A DNA stretch of 64,000 nucleotides from Elysia crispata (Eukaryota > Mollusca > Gastropoda > Plakobranchidae): positions 20,001-84,000 of the forward strand of contig JAWDGP010007375.1 of the NCBI GenBank assembly GCA_033675545.1. The letters are read 5' to 3'. Positions 12,756 to 24,414 of the stretch are shown piece after piece. Positions within the stretch are counted from its first letter, which is position 1. Each line of letters starts with the position of its first letter. Made by a program: the position numbers and the translations under genes. The notes beneath the pieces were generated by a model that worked only from the letters and a program-made list of their open reading frames with translations, ran no database searches and was not told the origin of the DNA.

Positions 12756-13808
12756 CCACCCCCACCCTCATCCCCACCCTCACCCCCACCTTCACCCTCA
12801 CCTCCACCCTCATCCCCACCCCCACCCTCACCCTCACCCCCATCCTGACCCCCACCTTCACCCTCACCTCCACCCTCACCCCCACCCTCACCCTCACCCC
12901 CACCCCCACCCTCACCCTCACCCTCACCCCCCCCCCTCACCCCCACCCTCACCCCCACCTTCACCCTCACCTCCACCCTCACCCCCACCCTCACCCTCAG
13001 CCCCACCCTCACCCCCACCCTCACCCCCACCCTCATCCCCACCCTCACCCCCACCTTCACCCTCACCTCCACCCTCACCCCCACCCTCACCCTCATCCTC
13101 ACCCCCTCACCCCCACCCTCACCCCCCACCCTCACCCCCACCCCCACCCCCCACCCTCACCCCTCACCCTCACCCCCACCCTCACCCCCACCCTCACCCC
13201 CACCCTCACCCTCAACCTCACCCCCACCCTCACCCTCACCCTCACCCCCACCCTCACCCTCAACCTCACCTCCACCCTCACCCTCACCCCCACCCTCACC
13301 CTCAACCTCACCTCCACCCTCACCCTCACCCCCACCCTCACCCTCAACCTCACCTCCACCCTCACCCTCAACCTCACCTCCACCCTCACCCTCACCTCCA
13401 CCCCCCACCCTCACCCCCACCCTCACCCTCAACCTCACCTCCACCCTCACCCTCACCCTCACCCCCCACCCTCACCCTCAACCCCACCTCCACCCCCACC
13501 CTCACCCCCACCCTCACCCTCAACCTCACCTCCACCCTCACCCTCACCCCCACCCTCACCCTCAACCTCACCTCCACCCTCACCCTCACCCCCACCCTCA
13601 CCCCCACCCTCACCCTCACCCCCACCCTCACCCTCACCCTCACCCCCACCCTCACCCTCACCCCCACCCCCACCCCCACCCTCACCCCCACCCTCACCCC
13701 CACCCTCACCCTCACCCTCACCCCCACCCTCACCCTCACCCCCACCCCCCACCCCCACCCTCACCCCCACCCTCACCCCCACCCTCACCCCCACCCTCAT
13801 CCCCACCG
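12756..13808. repeat. C-rich hexamer minisatellite with 42-bp higher-order repeat
   Basis: 1.05 kb built almost wholly from the hexamer CACCCT and variants CACCCC, CAACCT, CACCTC, CATCCC and CACCTT, with essentially no G on the plus strand. In the 3' half a seven-hexamer unit recurs: the CAACCT variant lies at 13261, 13303 and 13345, then at 13369, and again at 13521 and 13563. The spacings are 42, 42, 24 and 42 bp. On the minus strand runs of three to five G are separated by TGA, suitable for serial G-quadruplexes. The unit differs by one base from the TTAGGG telomere repeat (TGAGGG) but is not telomeric. Open frames of Gly/Val/Arg/Glu on the minus strand, up to 142 codons, follow from the lack of stop codons in the hexamer. 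Confidence 0.97.
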
Positions 13809-14459
13809 TACGGAGACAAGGCATGATTTCAATTTCTCTTAACCACGCTTGGTTACTGGTTATAAATAATTTATCGCCTGTTGCCCCTCAACAGCTAGTT
13901 TCCCCCAAATGTTTTTAAAAGTGTTAACGATTTAGGATGATCTTGGTCTAAATTAGGCCTGCATGTGCTGTGATTGAAACTCACCGTGTGACCGACAAGT
14001 CAGAGAAGATAAACTCTAAATTCTCTTGTTCTCAAGCTTTTTAGAACCAACAGTGGCATCACAATTTTCTTTCTGTTCATTCCTCCTCTGTACACTCGTC
14101 TTTTTTTTTCTTTCAGCAAAGGCATGACCGTGAGAAGAGATAAAGTTGTTGACCCCAACACGGACAAGCACAGCTTCTGCCTTTCTCTCCAGATCAGAGA
14201 TATTATGATGATGCTATCAGTTCAGTCCTGGTGAATCTATATCTAGTACATTTATTTTAAACAAATAAACCTTGCTACCGTTCCTGTATTGACACTGATT
14301 CAGATAAAATAGTTCTTTGTTTTCTCAGGAAATCAATTTTTTTCCATTATTCCAGGTAAATATTCGTTCACCACTCATATTCCTGTATTATTTCCTTCAC
14401 TCTACAAGTGTGTTTTTACATGCCTGAGCGATTCAAGAGCACCATTCAGTCGTGTAAAA
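13809..14459. other. Unassigned DNA
   Basis: No recognised gene or element. Confidence 0.5.
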
Positions 14460-14545
14460 TGTAGTGTTGATCAGGATGTCGAACCACACACTGAGTGCGC
14501 AAAGGTTATGTCTCTGCCGACATGAGGTCATTGCCCTCACAGAAT
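14460..14545 (-). mobile_element. Possible tRNA-derived SINE fragment
   Basis: On the minus strand GTGGTTCGACATCC (about 14470-14485) resembles a pol III B box (GGTTCGANNCC). About 35-45 nt before it, TGACCTCATGTCGG is a weak A-box candidate. It abuts the 68-bp tandem repeat. No tRNA cloverleaf can be drawn with confidence; this is the weakest of the SINE-like calls. Confidence 0.25.
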
Positions 14546-14550
14546 AATTA

Positions 14551-14730
14551 GGAGAGAATGTGACGTTAATTTTAAAAGTTAACGTTGGAGAAAAGTGGAC
14601 CATCTGCTTAGCGCACCAGGAGAAATTGTTACGTTAATTTTAAAAGTTAAACTCGGAGAAAAGTGGATCACAAGCTCAACGCATCTGGAGAGATTGTCAT
14701 ATTAATTTTCAAACTTGTGCACGGTCTTTT
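14551..14730. repeat. 68-bp tandem repeat, about 2.6 copies
   Basis: Copies start at 14551, 14619 and 14687, each opening GGAGARA-TTGT-like and holding GTTAATTTTAAAAGTTAA then GGAGAAAAGTGGA. The third copy is partial and more diverged. Spacing is exactly 68 bp both times. Confidence 0.9.
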
Positions 14731-15330
14731 CCTTTTGTTTTCTTCTGCACTTCATGCTGTCAGAGACTGTTCTCAGAGACAGGTCTCTTCCTCAACATCA
14801 TACATAAGTTACTAACTTTGCGTTTTATGTCTATAGACAAATATTATCATTTGAGACCAAGAGACTGATTTTGCAGATGTTTTTTTTTTTTTAATTAGGC
14901 ACAAAAGAATCTTTTCCTTCAGGCCTCTGTGCATTATTTTCATAATACCATGTTGTTAAACTCTTTGTTGTAGAGGTTATGACAAGAAGGCTATAGTTTC
15001 GTTGAAAGTGTTTGATTTTTTTTTTCTTTTTGTTTCTTTACTGTTTGTTTGTTTGTTGTTGTTTTTATTTTATTGTTTGTGGGGTTTTTTGTGTTTATAT
15101 TTCTTTTATTAAAATCAGAACTTAACTAGCCCAATTCCTCTGTGTCATGATTTTAGAAAACGAGAACCTGAAGCACAAATAATTTGAGCTCAAAAAAGGT
15201 GATAAATTACTTGCAGGACACCCTATGGCTTGGGACTATAAGAAAATATAGACAAGTCGATTGGTAAAATGTCAGAAGATCTGGGCCTGTTTCTTATAAA
15301 AGTTAAAGAAGGATTAGATGGAAAAATGAG
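14731..15330. other. Unassigned DNA
   Basis: T-rich with GTTT/GTTG runs near 15040-15070; no gene recognised. Confidence 0.5.
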
Positions 15331-15348
15331 AGAGACAGAGACAGAGAC

Positions 15349-15379
<31 letters not shown>

Positions 15380-15381
15380 GT

Positions 15382-15417
<36 letters not shown>

Positions 15418-15580
15418 GATAGAGGCAGATAAGCAGACAGAGAAACAGTGACAGATAGGCAGACAGAGAAACAGTGACAGATAAGCAGACAGAGAAACAG
15501 TGACAGATAAGCAGACAGAGAAACAGTGACAGATAAGCAGACAGAGAAACAGTGACAGATAGGCAGACAGAAAGGGTCAT
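15331..15580. repeat. (GACA)n tract followed by 26-bp tandem repeat
   Basis: GAGACA/GACA repeats (15331-15420) pass into a 26-bp unit beginning GCAGACAGAGAAACAGTGAC. Its copies start at 15433, 15459, 15485, 15511, 15537 and 15563, about 5.5 copies that differ by single bases (GATAAG or GATAGG). The 26-mer evidently grew out of the GACA/GA seed. Long Ser/Leu/Cys/Val frames on the minus strand are artefacts. Confidence 0.95.
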
Positions 15581-16320
15581 AGACACAGAGAGAACAGGTA
15601 GTGGAAGTAAGGTAAAGAAATTTAGAATTTTTCATTTGCCTTTTAGATTTTTTTTTCGCCATTAATCATAAGTTCGGCGGTATTAATTTCATGCATTCGC
15701 TAACCTTACCTCTTATTTTCTGTAACATTTCCTGCATAATTATGCACCTCCTGCTTTTGTTTAAAAAATTAAACATTGACTATTGGAATAGTATCTCTTG
15801 TTGAGAAGATAAGACCATCAGATTTAATGCTACCTGTATGAGATTATGATGTCATTTGTGAAGTAGACCGCACGGAAGATTTAATTTAATTTTAAGAAGT
15901 CATATTTATTGACATTTTCCATCCTCATGTTGTCAGGTGCTGATTACTTTATTTTTCATCTCATTTTAGCCACTTTGCCGTTATTCTTATCGATTTATAT
16001 GGAAAACCACATATAAGTGGAAACCTGGAGATAGGCATCCCTTTCACAAACATAACTTTCAAAATGGATTATTTGTATTCTTGCTGGGCCTAATATATAT
16101 TATTTATAATATATAAATAATTGAATGCCAGAAATTCCAAAATCATCTCTTTAAGGCAAACATACCTAGATCAATTGAGATAACAATGTACTTTCACAAA
16201 GAAAGAAAGTACCTAAATTCATATTTAAGATTGCAAGCTGAAAACTCCGCCCTAAGAACGGAACGCTCGTGTCAATTTGCCTGGGATGAGATGTGTGTGT
16301 ATAAAAGGCTTCTAAATGGT
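15581..16320. other. Unassigned AT-rich DNA
   Basis: No gene. An AT-only near-palindrome lies at about 16091-16120. Confidence 0.5.
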
Positions 16321-16329
16321 CTTGATATT

Positions 16330-16545
16330 AATCTTTTGACTTGCATGATCCAGATCTATGGCTCCTCCTATCGTTCACACCCAGAATCTAGATATCTCGC
16401 TTATTTCAAACACAGAATCTCGATCTAGATTTAGAACTTAAATACTTTTGAAATTCAAAACCTAAATGTAAAATCTATCTATAGATCATAACCTTTTGAT
16501 TTGAGTCTAGCTGTTTTAAATATCTAGGCCCTAGATCTAGAACCT
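16330..16545. repeat. Second AGATCTAG word cluster
   Basis: Six or more TCTAGA/AGATCT variants in about 210 bp (GAATCTAGATATC, TCGATCTAGATTT, CCCTAGATCTAGAACC and others), like the cluster at 7.03-7.33 kb. Confidence 0.55.
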
Positions 16546-18850
16546 AATTTCGAAGAAACTTTTTTTAGATTCTTTTCTTATATCTTACACTCTAACATGA
16601 GGATCTATTCCAGACGGTTTCAGATCTGCCGCCACCTACATTGCATATTTACTTTCAGTTTCATTCTGCCAATTCTGTCAACTGCGCTTGCAGTAAGCAG
16701 TTGCCACATTTACTTTTTTTTTTCTTTTAAGAATATAATCACATTTTTGCCTTTACTTCTCCAAAAATACTTTTTCGTGTAACAAATATCATTACTCCAA
16801 TCTTTAGGGCAATTGAAATCTCAATGCCAAATTAGACATGCCTAGATGGTCTAGAAATACTCGGTTAGATGGTCCTCATTTTTCGCCCAGCTCCATTATT
16901 AATAGAAGAACTGATTCTTAGTCCATTTATTCCCCAAATAAAAGATAACTTTTTTTTCTCAGAAAATACACCAAACAAGAAGGTTATGTTTAGCAAGAGG
17001 GTGAAATAATTACTTAAATTGGAAAAAAATTAACTGTGACAATAACAGTCTAAAGCTTTCGCACAACATAGGTATAATGTTGGGAAATTTTTATTAAAGT
17101 TCCATGGCTATTATTAAGAACAATACGACTGAAATCAGAGGTGATAAAGTAAGCATGATGAAAAATGGAAAGGGATATATATTGAATTCTAACCAAATCG
17201 TTGAGTGATTTAACTTTGATAAATCTTCACTAGCTAGGAATTTTGGCGATGACTCAGAGTCTTATCGGGTCTCGTGTGTTGGAAATGACCTGTTTTGATA
17301 AAATGATAGATAATTATTAATTTCAAACAATTCGCTCTCTGCGCCGATTGTTCTATGTCTGAAATGTTCAGGAACTATTGCATTATCCGGGTTTGTCTAT
17401 TTTTTATTTTTTTTTTTTTTATTTGAACAATCGAACCTGACAGTAGTAAAGAGATTTAGGATAAGCTTTGAATACTTACAAGTAAGTGCAATAAATTCAA
17501 AGGCACAAATATCACAGAGATTAATATACATGTCATTGTCCCATATGGCAGCCTCTAGCTTTGTGGAATAGTGGCGACAAAAGGAGAACAATAGTCATGT
17601 GAGTTGTGAACTTGTGTTGGCTTGATGCTGGACAGTATCACCCACCGTTTGAACCAGAAAGAGGGGGGACTAATTTACTTTCTGATTGTATCCATCTGAA
17701 GAGAGCGGTGGATTCTTGATGCTACCTCTAGCCTTTGACAGAAAATTTTAGGCTTTTACAATTTGAAGCATCTATATTTATATACATAACACATTACACA
17801 TCATCATGTGAAATTTAAGACTAAAAACTGCCGATGCAAACGGCTTGATTATTTTTCCTCCTCCATTGTAAATTTCATTTAGTAACTTTACCGCACTAGG
17901 GCTAAACAGGTTTAATTGAATTACATAGATGGAAGTGATATTTTCTCATGTTTCAGTAGCCTAAGTGCATGTGACTTATGCCCATCATCAAGTGAACCCC
18001 CGTGCTATAGCAAACACGTTAGCAAAATAAATAAAGCTATAAATAGCATGCTTACTGCACGTTACAGTTTGCCCAAAGGCTACCAAGACCAGTTTTCCAA
18101 AAAGGCTGATGCACCAGGAGTTTTGTCTTTATTATTGCAATTTATAAAGAGTCTTCAGATTGTGCACATAAATCATTTGTTTTCCGAACCTATCAGTTTG
18201 TATATTTAAAAATATGTTCTCATTAAGAAAGACTATCTATGTTTCCCTTACTTTTTTTTCCTTTTCTTTTTGTTCGTTTGTCTGTTTGTTTGTTGTTTTT
18301 TTTTCTGTTCTTTTCTGCCCAACGAGGATAAGGACATTAAAAAAAAAAAAAAAACATGTATCAATTATATGTGAATTGCTTTTCTAAAAAAGCTAGGACT
18401 GCAGGTATTGTTCACAACTGAGGTAACTGTGTGGTAGTCACCAGTGGAAGAATCAAAGTTTTTTAAACGAAGAAACAACGGGAAGCGACATTCTAAAGCA
18501 ATACAGCTGAAATAATGAAATCCCAAATTCAGCCCTTCCTGAAGTCGATACAAGTCTCAGGGTGAATAAGCGATTGCCTATCTGATCATACTCTGCTCTA
18601 AGCCCACAGTAACTGGTGCTCTATTTCCTCATAATATAATTTTAATGATTTTGACAATGGACAGAGAGTGAGGGAAGGCAGACCACTGCCCAATTAGAAA
18701 GTAATCCTCAGAAATCTCAGAAGCAGACTGTGAAGTGAACATTATCCAAAAGGAATTTGCTCACGATGGAGTTTGGAACCTAAACTTGCAGTCACATCAG
18801 AACCAACTGCCCTCAGCCTGTATAACACACAAGTAAGATTGCCCGTTCAA
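16546..18850. other. Unassigned DNA
   Basis: 2.3 kb without a recognised gene. A 97-codon frame (17916-18209, plus) has no assignable domain. Short poly-T and poly-A runs (17402-17420, 18339-18354) are the only simple repeats. Confidence 0.45.
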
Positions 18851-19175
18851 ATGAACAGGCGGGGAAGGCAACTACACTGAGGAAATGCAAACTTCAAAAA
18901 AAATTGCAGATTTATATCCTCCAGAGCCATACAGCTACACTGAAGAAAATCAAACTTTGCAACAATGAACAGGTGGGGAAGACTACTACAATAATGAAAG
19001 AAAATTTCACAACAATAACAGATGATAATATCTCCCTTAGAGCCATACAACCACATTTAAAGAAAAGCAAAATTTACACCAATAATAATAGATATATCTC
19101 GTCCAGAGCCATACAACATTACTACATTTAATAAAAAGCAAACTTTACAACATTAACAGATATTGCAACCCAAAG
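18851..19175. repeat. Diverged minisatellite containing AGAGCCATAC
   Basis: AGAGCCATAC recurs at 18923, 19039 and 19105, each followed by an ACATT/ACACT-AAGAAAA-CAAACTTT-ACAACAATAACAGAT-like body. AATGAACAGGYGGGGAAG recurs at about 18851 and 18964. Periods of about 113-116 bp and 66 bp suggest a two-part unit that was later shortened. Copies are about 70-85% alike by eye. Confidence 0.75.
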
Positions 19176-20482
19176 CCCCTTATAGTATAGTTTTAAAATG
19201 TATAGAACCTTGAGACATTGGAATTCTTCTCAAGTTGTCATGAAGACATTCTTTGAATGAAGAAGAGGCTTCAAGCAAAAAAGGAAACTAAATGTGGGTA
19301 TTATCTTTTAAACAGCCCTCTTTTCAGTTTGTTTCTCTATTGAAAACATAATGTGGTGTTTGATGACCCATTAGATTACAGATACGATGAAGTACTCTAC
19401 TTTGTGTGGTGAAAAAGTGCTTTTTAATACAAAGTAAAAAAGTGCATCTGCTGAATAAATATAACAGAGGAAAAAAAAAGGCGCGGGATTTTTAAACCTG
19501 AATGGATAACTTGGATTATTAAGCTTATAATTATTCTAGATCTAGTCAGTATTTGTGTAACTCATACAAAACAAATTAAGAGTGGCGAGTGTAGTAAGAT
19601 GTTTCTACGGTTCCTTGTTGACAGTATATCTGGTCAATATCTTGGATAAAAAACTAGAAGTACGAAACGCATGCAAAAGTTGCAGAAGTGGTGTTTACAA
19701 TCGCAACCGCCCGTTGGATGAAAAGGCGACGATTACCGTTGTTCTTAAAATACTGACCAATCAAATCATTACTACTTTCCTGTACAGAACAGTATGTTTT
19801 CCATGACGCGTGTGTCTTTATGCTGGAGTAAATTAACTTTCATTTAAATTTTCGAATTTTTCCAGTTTTTTTACTCCATTAAATAAAATGACATGTTTTT
19901 ATACTTTTTCAATTACAAAATAACTATAATTTTTTTTAAAAACGTCATCCACTTAGAAAATTGTAAACAGCTGAGAACAGTCTTTTAAATGTTATTTGGT
20001 TCATCAAAACAAATTTGCAAAAAAAAGTTAATAAATTAATTACAATGAAAATATAGTAACTTTTGAAGAGAATTTTTAGCTTGAATCCATAACTTTTCTT
20101 TAATTTTATTGTACCATGTGGAACAATGATTTTGGCAGATCAAATTCAGTAAGCTTCACACATTAGGTGGTTTTGGGGGAGATAGCGGAGAAAGAAATCA
20201 AGTTTCCTTATATGATATAGACTGATAAAGCATGACCCTTCACAAGTTTTAGCAAATTTTAGACTTTAATCTCTGTGGCAAAGGTTTTCCCGAACCAGCT
20301 GCCTGATATGAAATTTTATTGTCCCATATTTTTCGTCTATTTAATTCCGCGGCAGTTTAAAGGAGCTATAGATAAAGGTGTTTTTTCAAACATCCCAATC
20401 CAGGATGTGTAGTGTGTCGCATTAAATACTTGCTAGATATTTAACGTCAACTTATAGTTTAAGCTCCAGGACAAGGGATTTT
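19176..20482. other. Unassigned AT-rich DNA
   Basis: No gene recognised. A 74-codon frame at 19582-19806 (plus) is featureless. Confidence 0.5.
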
Positions 20483-20755
20483 ACTAGGGCTGGCTAGATA
20501 GCAGGGCTGACTTTGTGGGATGGTAACTTTACACTCTGGTTTCCTTTCACTCTTGGTTGCTAATGATTTAATGGTAAATGTAGAATGAGCCAAATATCAA
20601 CGACTCAGCCTATTATATTTCACTAGGGCTAGCGGCATAGCAGGGCTGACTTTGTGAGATGATAACTTTACACACGGGTTTCCTTTTGCTCCTTCTTAAT
20701 TGGTTATAAATAATGATATACATAAAATGGGCCAAGTATCAGCGACTCAGGCGAA
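20483..20755. repeat. Diverged 149-bp tandem duplication
   Basis: ACTAGGGCT opens copies at 20483 and 20632. Both continue with ATAGCAGGGCTGACTTTGTG, a GATGRTAACTTTACAC-like stretch, GGTTTCCTTT, and end with a CAAGTATCAGCGACTCAG-like sequence. Several substitutions and small gaps mark it as old. Confidence 0.85.
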
Positions 20756-21752
20756 GCATACTATAACTAGCATGGTTTTGTTTAAGAAAATAATAAAATG
20801 AATGCTGGTCTTTAAAACTTTATTTACCTTGTGTTTTATTATCATCAACCCATTTAATTGAGGGGATTGGCTGGTCAAACTCTCCAGTTAAAAAAAAAAT
20901 AGAAAGAATGAAACGAGTGAGCAAACCTAAATATAAAAAAGGAGTTGATGAACAACACCATCCTAAGTATAGTATTTTCTTACAAATTTGTAAGTTCAGA
21001 AATATTCCAGGGAGAGTAACGAACATTCTTCGAAGGACGGATGCGTGAGCAACAACAGCTGTGGCACTACAAGCGTCTCTGACTGAGCATCAAGCTCAAA
21101 GGTGCATTTAAAGGGCATGAGGAAAAAGTTGTGAAGTTTAAGAATTTGACCCGTACTATTGTAGAGTCAGGCATGCACAATTCATGACGACAACGTGACA
21201 TGTCAAGATTGTGATATTGATCTTGTTCTGGCAAATACCGCAAAAAGTGAAACTTGATAACCAGACAGGTGGGTCTAAACCTTTACCTTTAGACCGAGTG
21301 CTGTACCTAGCACATATAGCAGGTTACTAATTGCGTCAGAAAATATACGTTTGTTTTGCCTTGACTGGAGTTATTATCGGCCTGTGAATATAAAGTAGGC
21401 CGTGTAGGGAAAATTTTAACATGAAGTTTACCACACGATGCTTGAAAATAGATTAGTATAGACTAAGATCCTCCGCGACAACTTAGCTATAAAAATTGGT
21501 TTCACAGTCACACAAATTAGCTTGTAGGGCAATACAACCTGACTAGATGTTATCGCACTGAAGAAGCGTGGAATGAGCCCAGGAGTACTCTTCAGCAGTG
21601 ATACGAGCAGGCGAGCTTAACAGTAGCTCTTCTCTCCATATTTCCAGCCCAAACACTTTTCTTTCCTTAAAGAAAGGGTATAAAATTTGTTATCAAACTA
21701 GAGAGGGAGATAAAAGAGAATTAAGACGAAGTTCAGAAAGATGGAGGAAGAG

Positions 21753-21753
<1 letters not shown>
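20756..21753. other. Unassigned DNA
   Basis: No gene or element recognised. Confidence 0.5.
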
Positions 21754-21814
<61 letters not shown>

Positions 21815-21909
21815 AAGAGAGAGAGAGACAGAGAGAGAGAGAAGAGAGAGAGGTTGTCAACACTGAGCCTAATGCGGACAGAGGTGAAAAAAAGTAATAT
21901 TAAGTAGTG

Positions 21910-22005
<96 letters not shown>

Positions 22006-22030
22006 ATAGTAGTGTAGTAGATGTTGTAGT
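21754..22030. repeat. (GA)n, poly-G and (TAG)n compound array
   Basis: GA units (21756-21805) lead into a run of G, then more GA-rich sequence to about 21853. After 50 bp of ordinary sequence comes (GTA/TAG)n at about 21906-22005 with a few interruptions. Frames through it (poly-Tyr, Arg-Glu) are artefacts. Confidence 0.95.
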
Positions 22031-22189
22031 AGAGGGAGGAGGAGGAAGAGGAGAATCACCAATTCATGGAGCAAAAATCCGGTGCTCACTATATCCTTTA
22101 TCGTATTGCTCATAACATAACTATAGAGTTACAACTGTCTAGTTATTTTGAAGCAAACCTAAACTTTACTTCAGTTACATAGGTTGCGC

Positions 22190-22445
22190 CGCACTAGGTC
22201 ACGTCGTCATGACAATTTTCGCAGCTTTGAATGTAACACCAGACTGCAGCATACTCTGTAAGAGGTCGGGTGTTCGGATCCCAAATGAGCAAGCTTGCCC
22301 CCGCCCTCCAATGTTTTTTCCTCAGTCTGCTTCTAATCATTGCTAAGCACAACCTTTATGTTGAGCTCTACATTCCTGCAGCGTAACACAGGCTAATGGT
22401 GTAACTCACGAAGATTTGCCTGCTTCACCGACCATGTAAAGGTTT
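22190..22445 (+). mobile_element. Possible tRNA-derived SINE fragment
   Basis: GTGTTCGGATCCC (22270-22282) is close to a pol III B box (GGTTCGANNCC) and is preceded by AAGAGGTCGG, as in many tRNA-derived SINEs. The A box is not clear. The stretch is GC-richer than its flanks. The 3' boundary is a guess. Confidence 0.3.
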
Positions 22446-24226
22446 ACATTATAATATTTCACTTCAGTAAATCTTTTGAGTTCGCATATCCGTCCATGAG
22501 TCTGATGTTGTCTCAGTGCATACCAAATAAAAACTGTGCATCAGCGGAGGTAAACACAGTCATATCAGCGGTACACACCCAAAGCTATTCAAGCAGGGTT
22601 TTCATGAAGGATTCGCAGGTTGACAAAATATAGGAGCGTGCTCTATAAAAATTAGTCTTTGCAAAATAACTGATCACCACTTCACAATTTGCTCTTGTTT
22701 GTGAAAATTATCCGCGGGTTCTTCAAAGGATTGTTTCCCATCGTCTCATGTTTCTTATCAGTTTTTCTTGACTTCGACAGCAACAGTTTTTAAATTCGTA
22801 TCGTCGAAACGTGTAAGAAAAAGAAACCATAAATATGCCAAAAGAAAGAAAACGCTTATGCTCCTAACACGCTCACACGCATCTGGACATACTGCCTTTC
22901 ACCCTTATTTAATGGTAACTGTTGATCAGTTTAAAAAAAAAAGAAAGTTTTCTGGCGTCGCATTCAAAGGTCACCAGTTTTAGTTATTATCTTTAACAGC
23001 TTTGAGTCAGTTTTAGAAAATCTTTGAAGCACATGCCTAATAGCATTCAAAGTTCTACATAAAGCGGTTTTTAACAGATTGTCCAGCTAGCCACACACCC
23101 ACACCCACCGAACTCTTAGGTAACATTAATTTTTTTTTTATGGCAGAACACTTGAATATTGTCAACTCTTCTTTTGCCTCTGGTTTTTTGTTTGTTTTTT
23201 TTTTTTATCTCAATTTCACGAGGAAATAGCATTTCTTACTCTTAAGACGACAGCTGCCACAGACAACAGGTCGGTGCCGCTTTAACCCTTCCTTATCTTA
23301 ACTTGTGTTCCAATTTAGCTTTTGACTTTAAGGACTTTGTCTCTTTGTATCCAGTAAAATTAATCTCTAACATTTCCACATAATTGTTTGAAAAAAAAAT
23401 TGTATGTCCAATTTCTTTGTCATTTTGATCTATCACTGGTAAGATAAGAAGGCGTTTATAAAAGAAGAGGAGAAAATGAAGTACAGATTAAAAGAAAGCT
23501 TTTAAAAAAAATTGATCTGCCTCACTTATTTGTCGAAATCAATTGCTTCATTATTTTTTCCTGCTTTATTTGATCATTTTTTTTCCCCGCGGCTGCTATA
23601 CAATTTGTAATCATAACCTTGAAAAAATATTCCGGTCAGATCAAAGGTAACAAGAATATTTAACAGTTGCTTGAAAAAAATGATTTTTGTAAACCGAAAT
23701 CCTGCTGCTCCTGATTCATCTCGATTGTCTCCACTCTCCCCTCAGAGATAAACGGTTTCATCTCCCCTTATCAGCTCCACCATTTCCCTTTCTCAAATGA
23801 GAAATGTGCTGTGGAATAAATTCGATGTTCCTTTAAAGCTTCTTTGCATTTCAATATCCTTTTACTTTTTCAATTTGGATAGTCAGAAGAAGTGAGATCA
23901 ACATCGATTGCAATTCTTCTTGCTAAATTATGTAATATAATTCTATAACTAAATAATTCATACTCTCTGAGTGCATGTGCTTTCAATAAACTCTTAAACT
24001 GCTGAATGGGAACGTTTTTGTTTTGTTTTGTTTTACATTATCAAGGTTTTTGTCTCATCAAATTCAGATTACTTCCCTTGGTCAATGTACTTCATTCTTA
24101 ACAAATCTATGAGAGGTAATGTCCACTTTGAGCTGTCTGTCATTCCTAGATATAAACTATTAGTGAGTAAGACATTAGAACTTATATTACAGGTAGACTG
24201 ACTTTTGACTTAGGGCCTTCCGCGTC
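22446..24226. other. Unassigned DNA
   Basis: No gene recognised. Several A and T runs (for example 23191-23206). A 71-codon Lys/Arg-rich frame at 22768-22983 (plus) has no assignable family. Confidence 0.45.
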
Positions 24227-24346
24227 TCAGTCGTCCGACGGGGGCGCTTCGGCAGCTTTTCGGATTCTCGTCGACAGTTCTCTCCATTGCTGTCTGTTCT
24301 GGGCGATGCATCTTAGGTGTTCGAGGTCTTCCCTAGTTGTGAGTTG
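24227..24346 (-). mobile_element. LINE ORF2 C-terminal remnant
   Basis: A 39-codon stretch ends at TGA (24227-24229, minus strand). It includes REDLEHLRCIAQNRQQWREL and ends RKAAEAPPSDD. The pattern D-L-x-x-L-R-x-x-A-Q-x-R-x-x-W-R-x-L is the typical last helix region of the endonuclease/reverse-transcriptase LINE proteins widespread in invertebrates. It is markedly GC-richer than its surroundings, as expected for a foreign insertion. Everything upstream of this tail is missing, and no 3' repeat tail is visible. Confidence 0.7.
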
Positions 24347-24414
24347 TAGAGCTTAGCAGTTAAACATGATTGCACAAAGGTAGAGCTTAGCAGTTAAACA
24401 TGATTACACAAAAC
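24347..24414. repeat. 34-bp perfect-register tandem duplication
   Basis: Two copies (24347-24380 and 24381-24414) beginning TAGAGCTTAGCAGTTAAACA, differing at two or three positions near the end. The duplication directly abuts the truncated end of the LINE remnant. Confidence 0.93.

Noticed and set aside
12756-13808. Interstitial telomere array
   Set aside because: The unit is TGAGGG with variants, not TTAGGG; no run of true telomere repeats is present.
12719-13824. Overlapping Gly/Val/Arg/Glu frames on the minus strand, up to 142 codons
   Set aside because: Several overlapping frames stay open because the CACCCT hexamer has no stop codon; repeat artefact.
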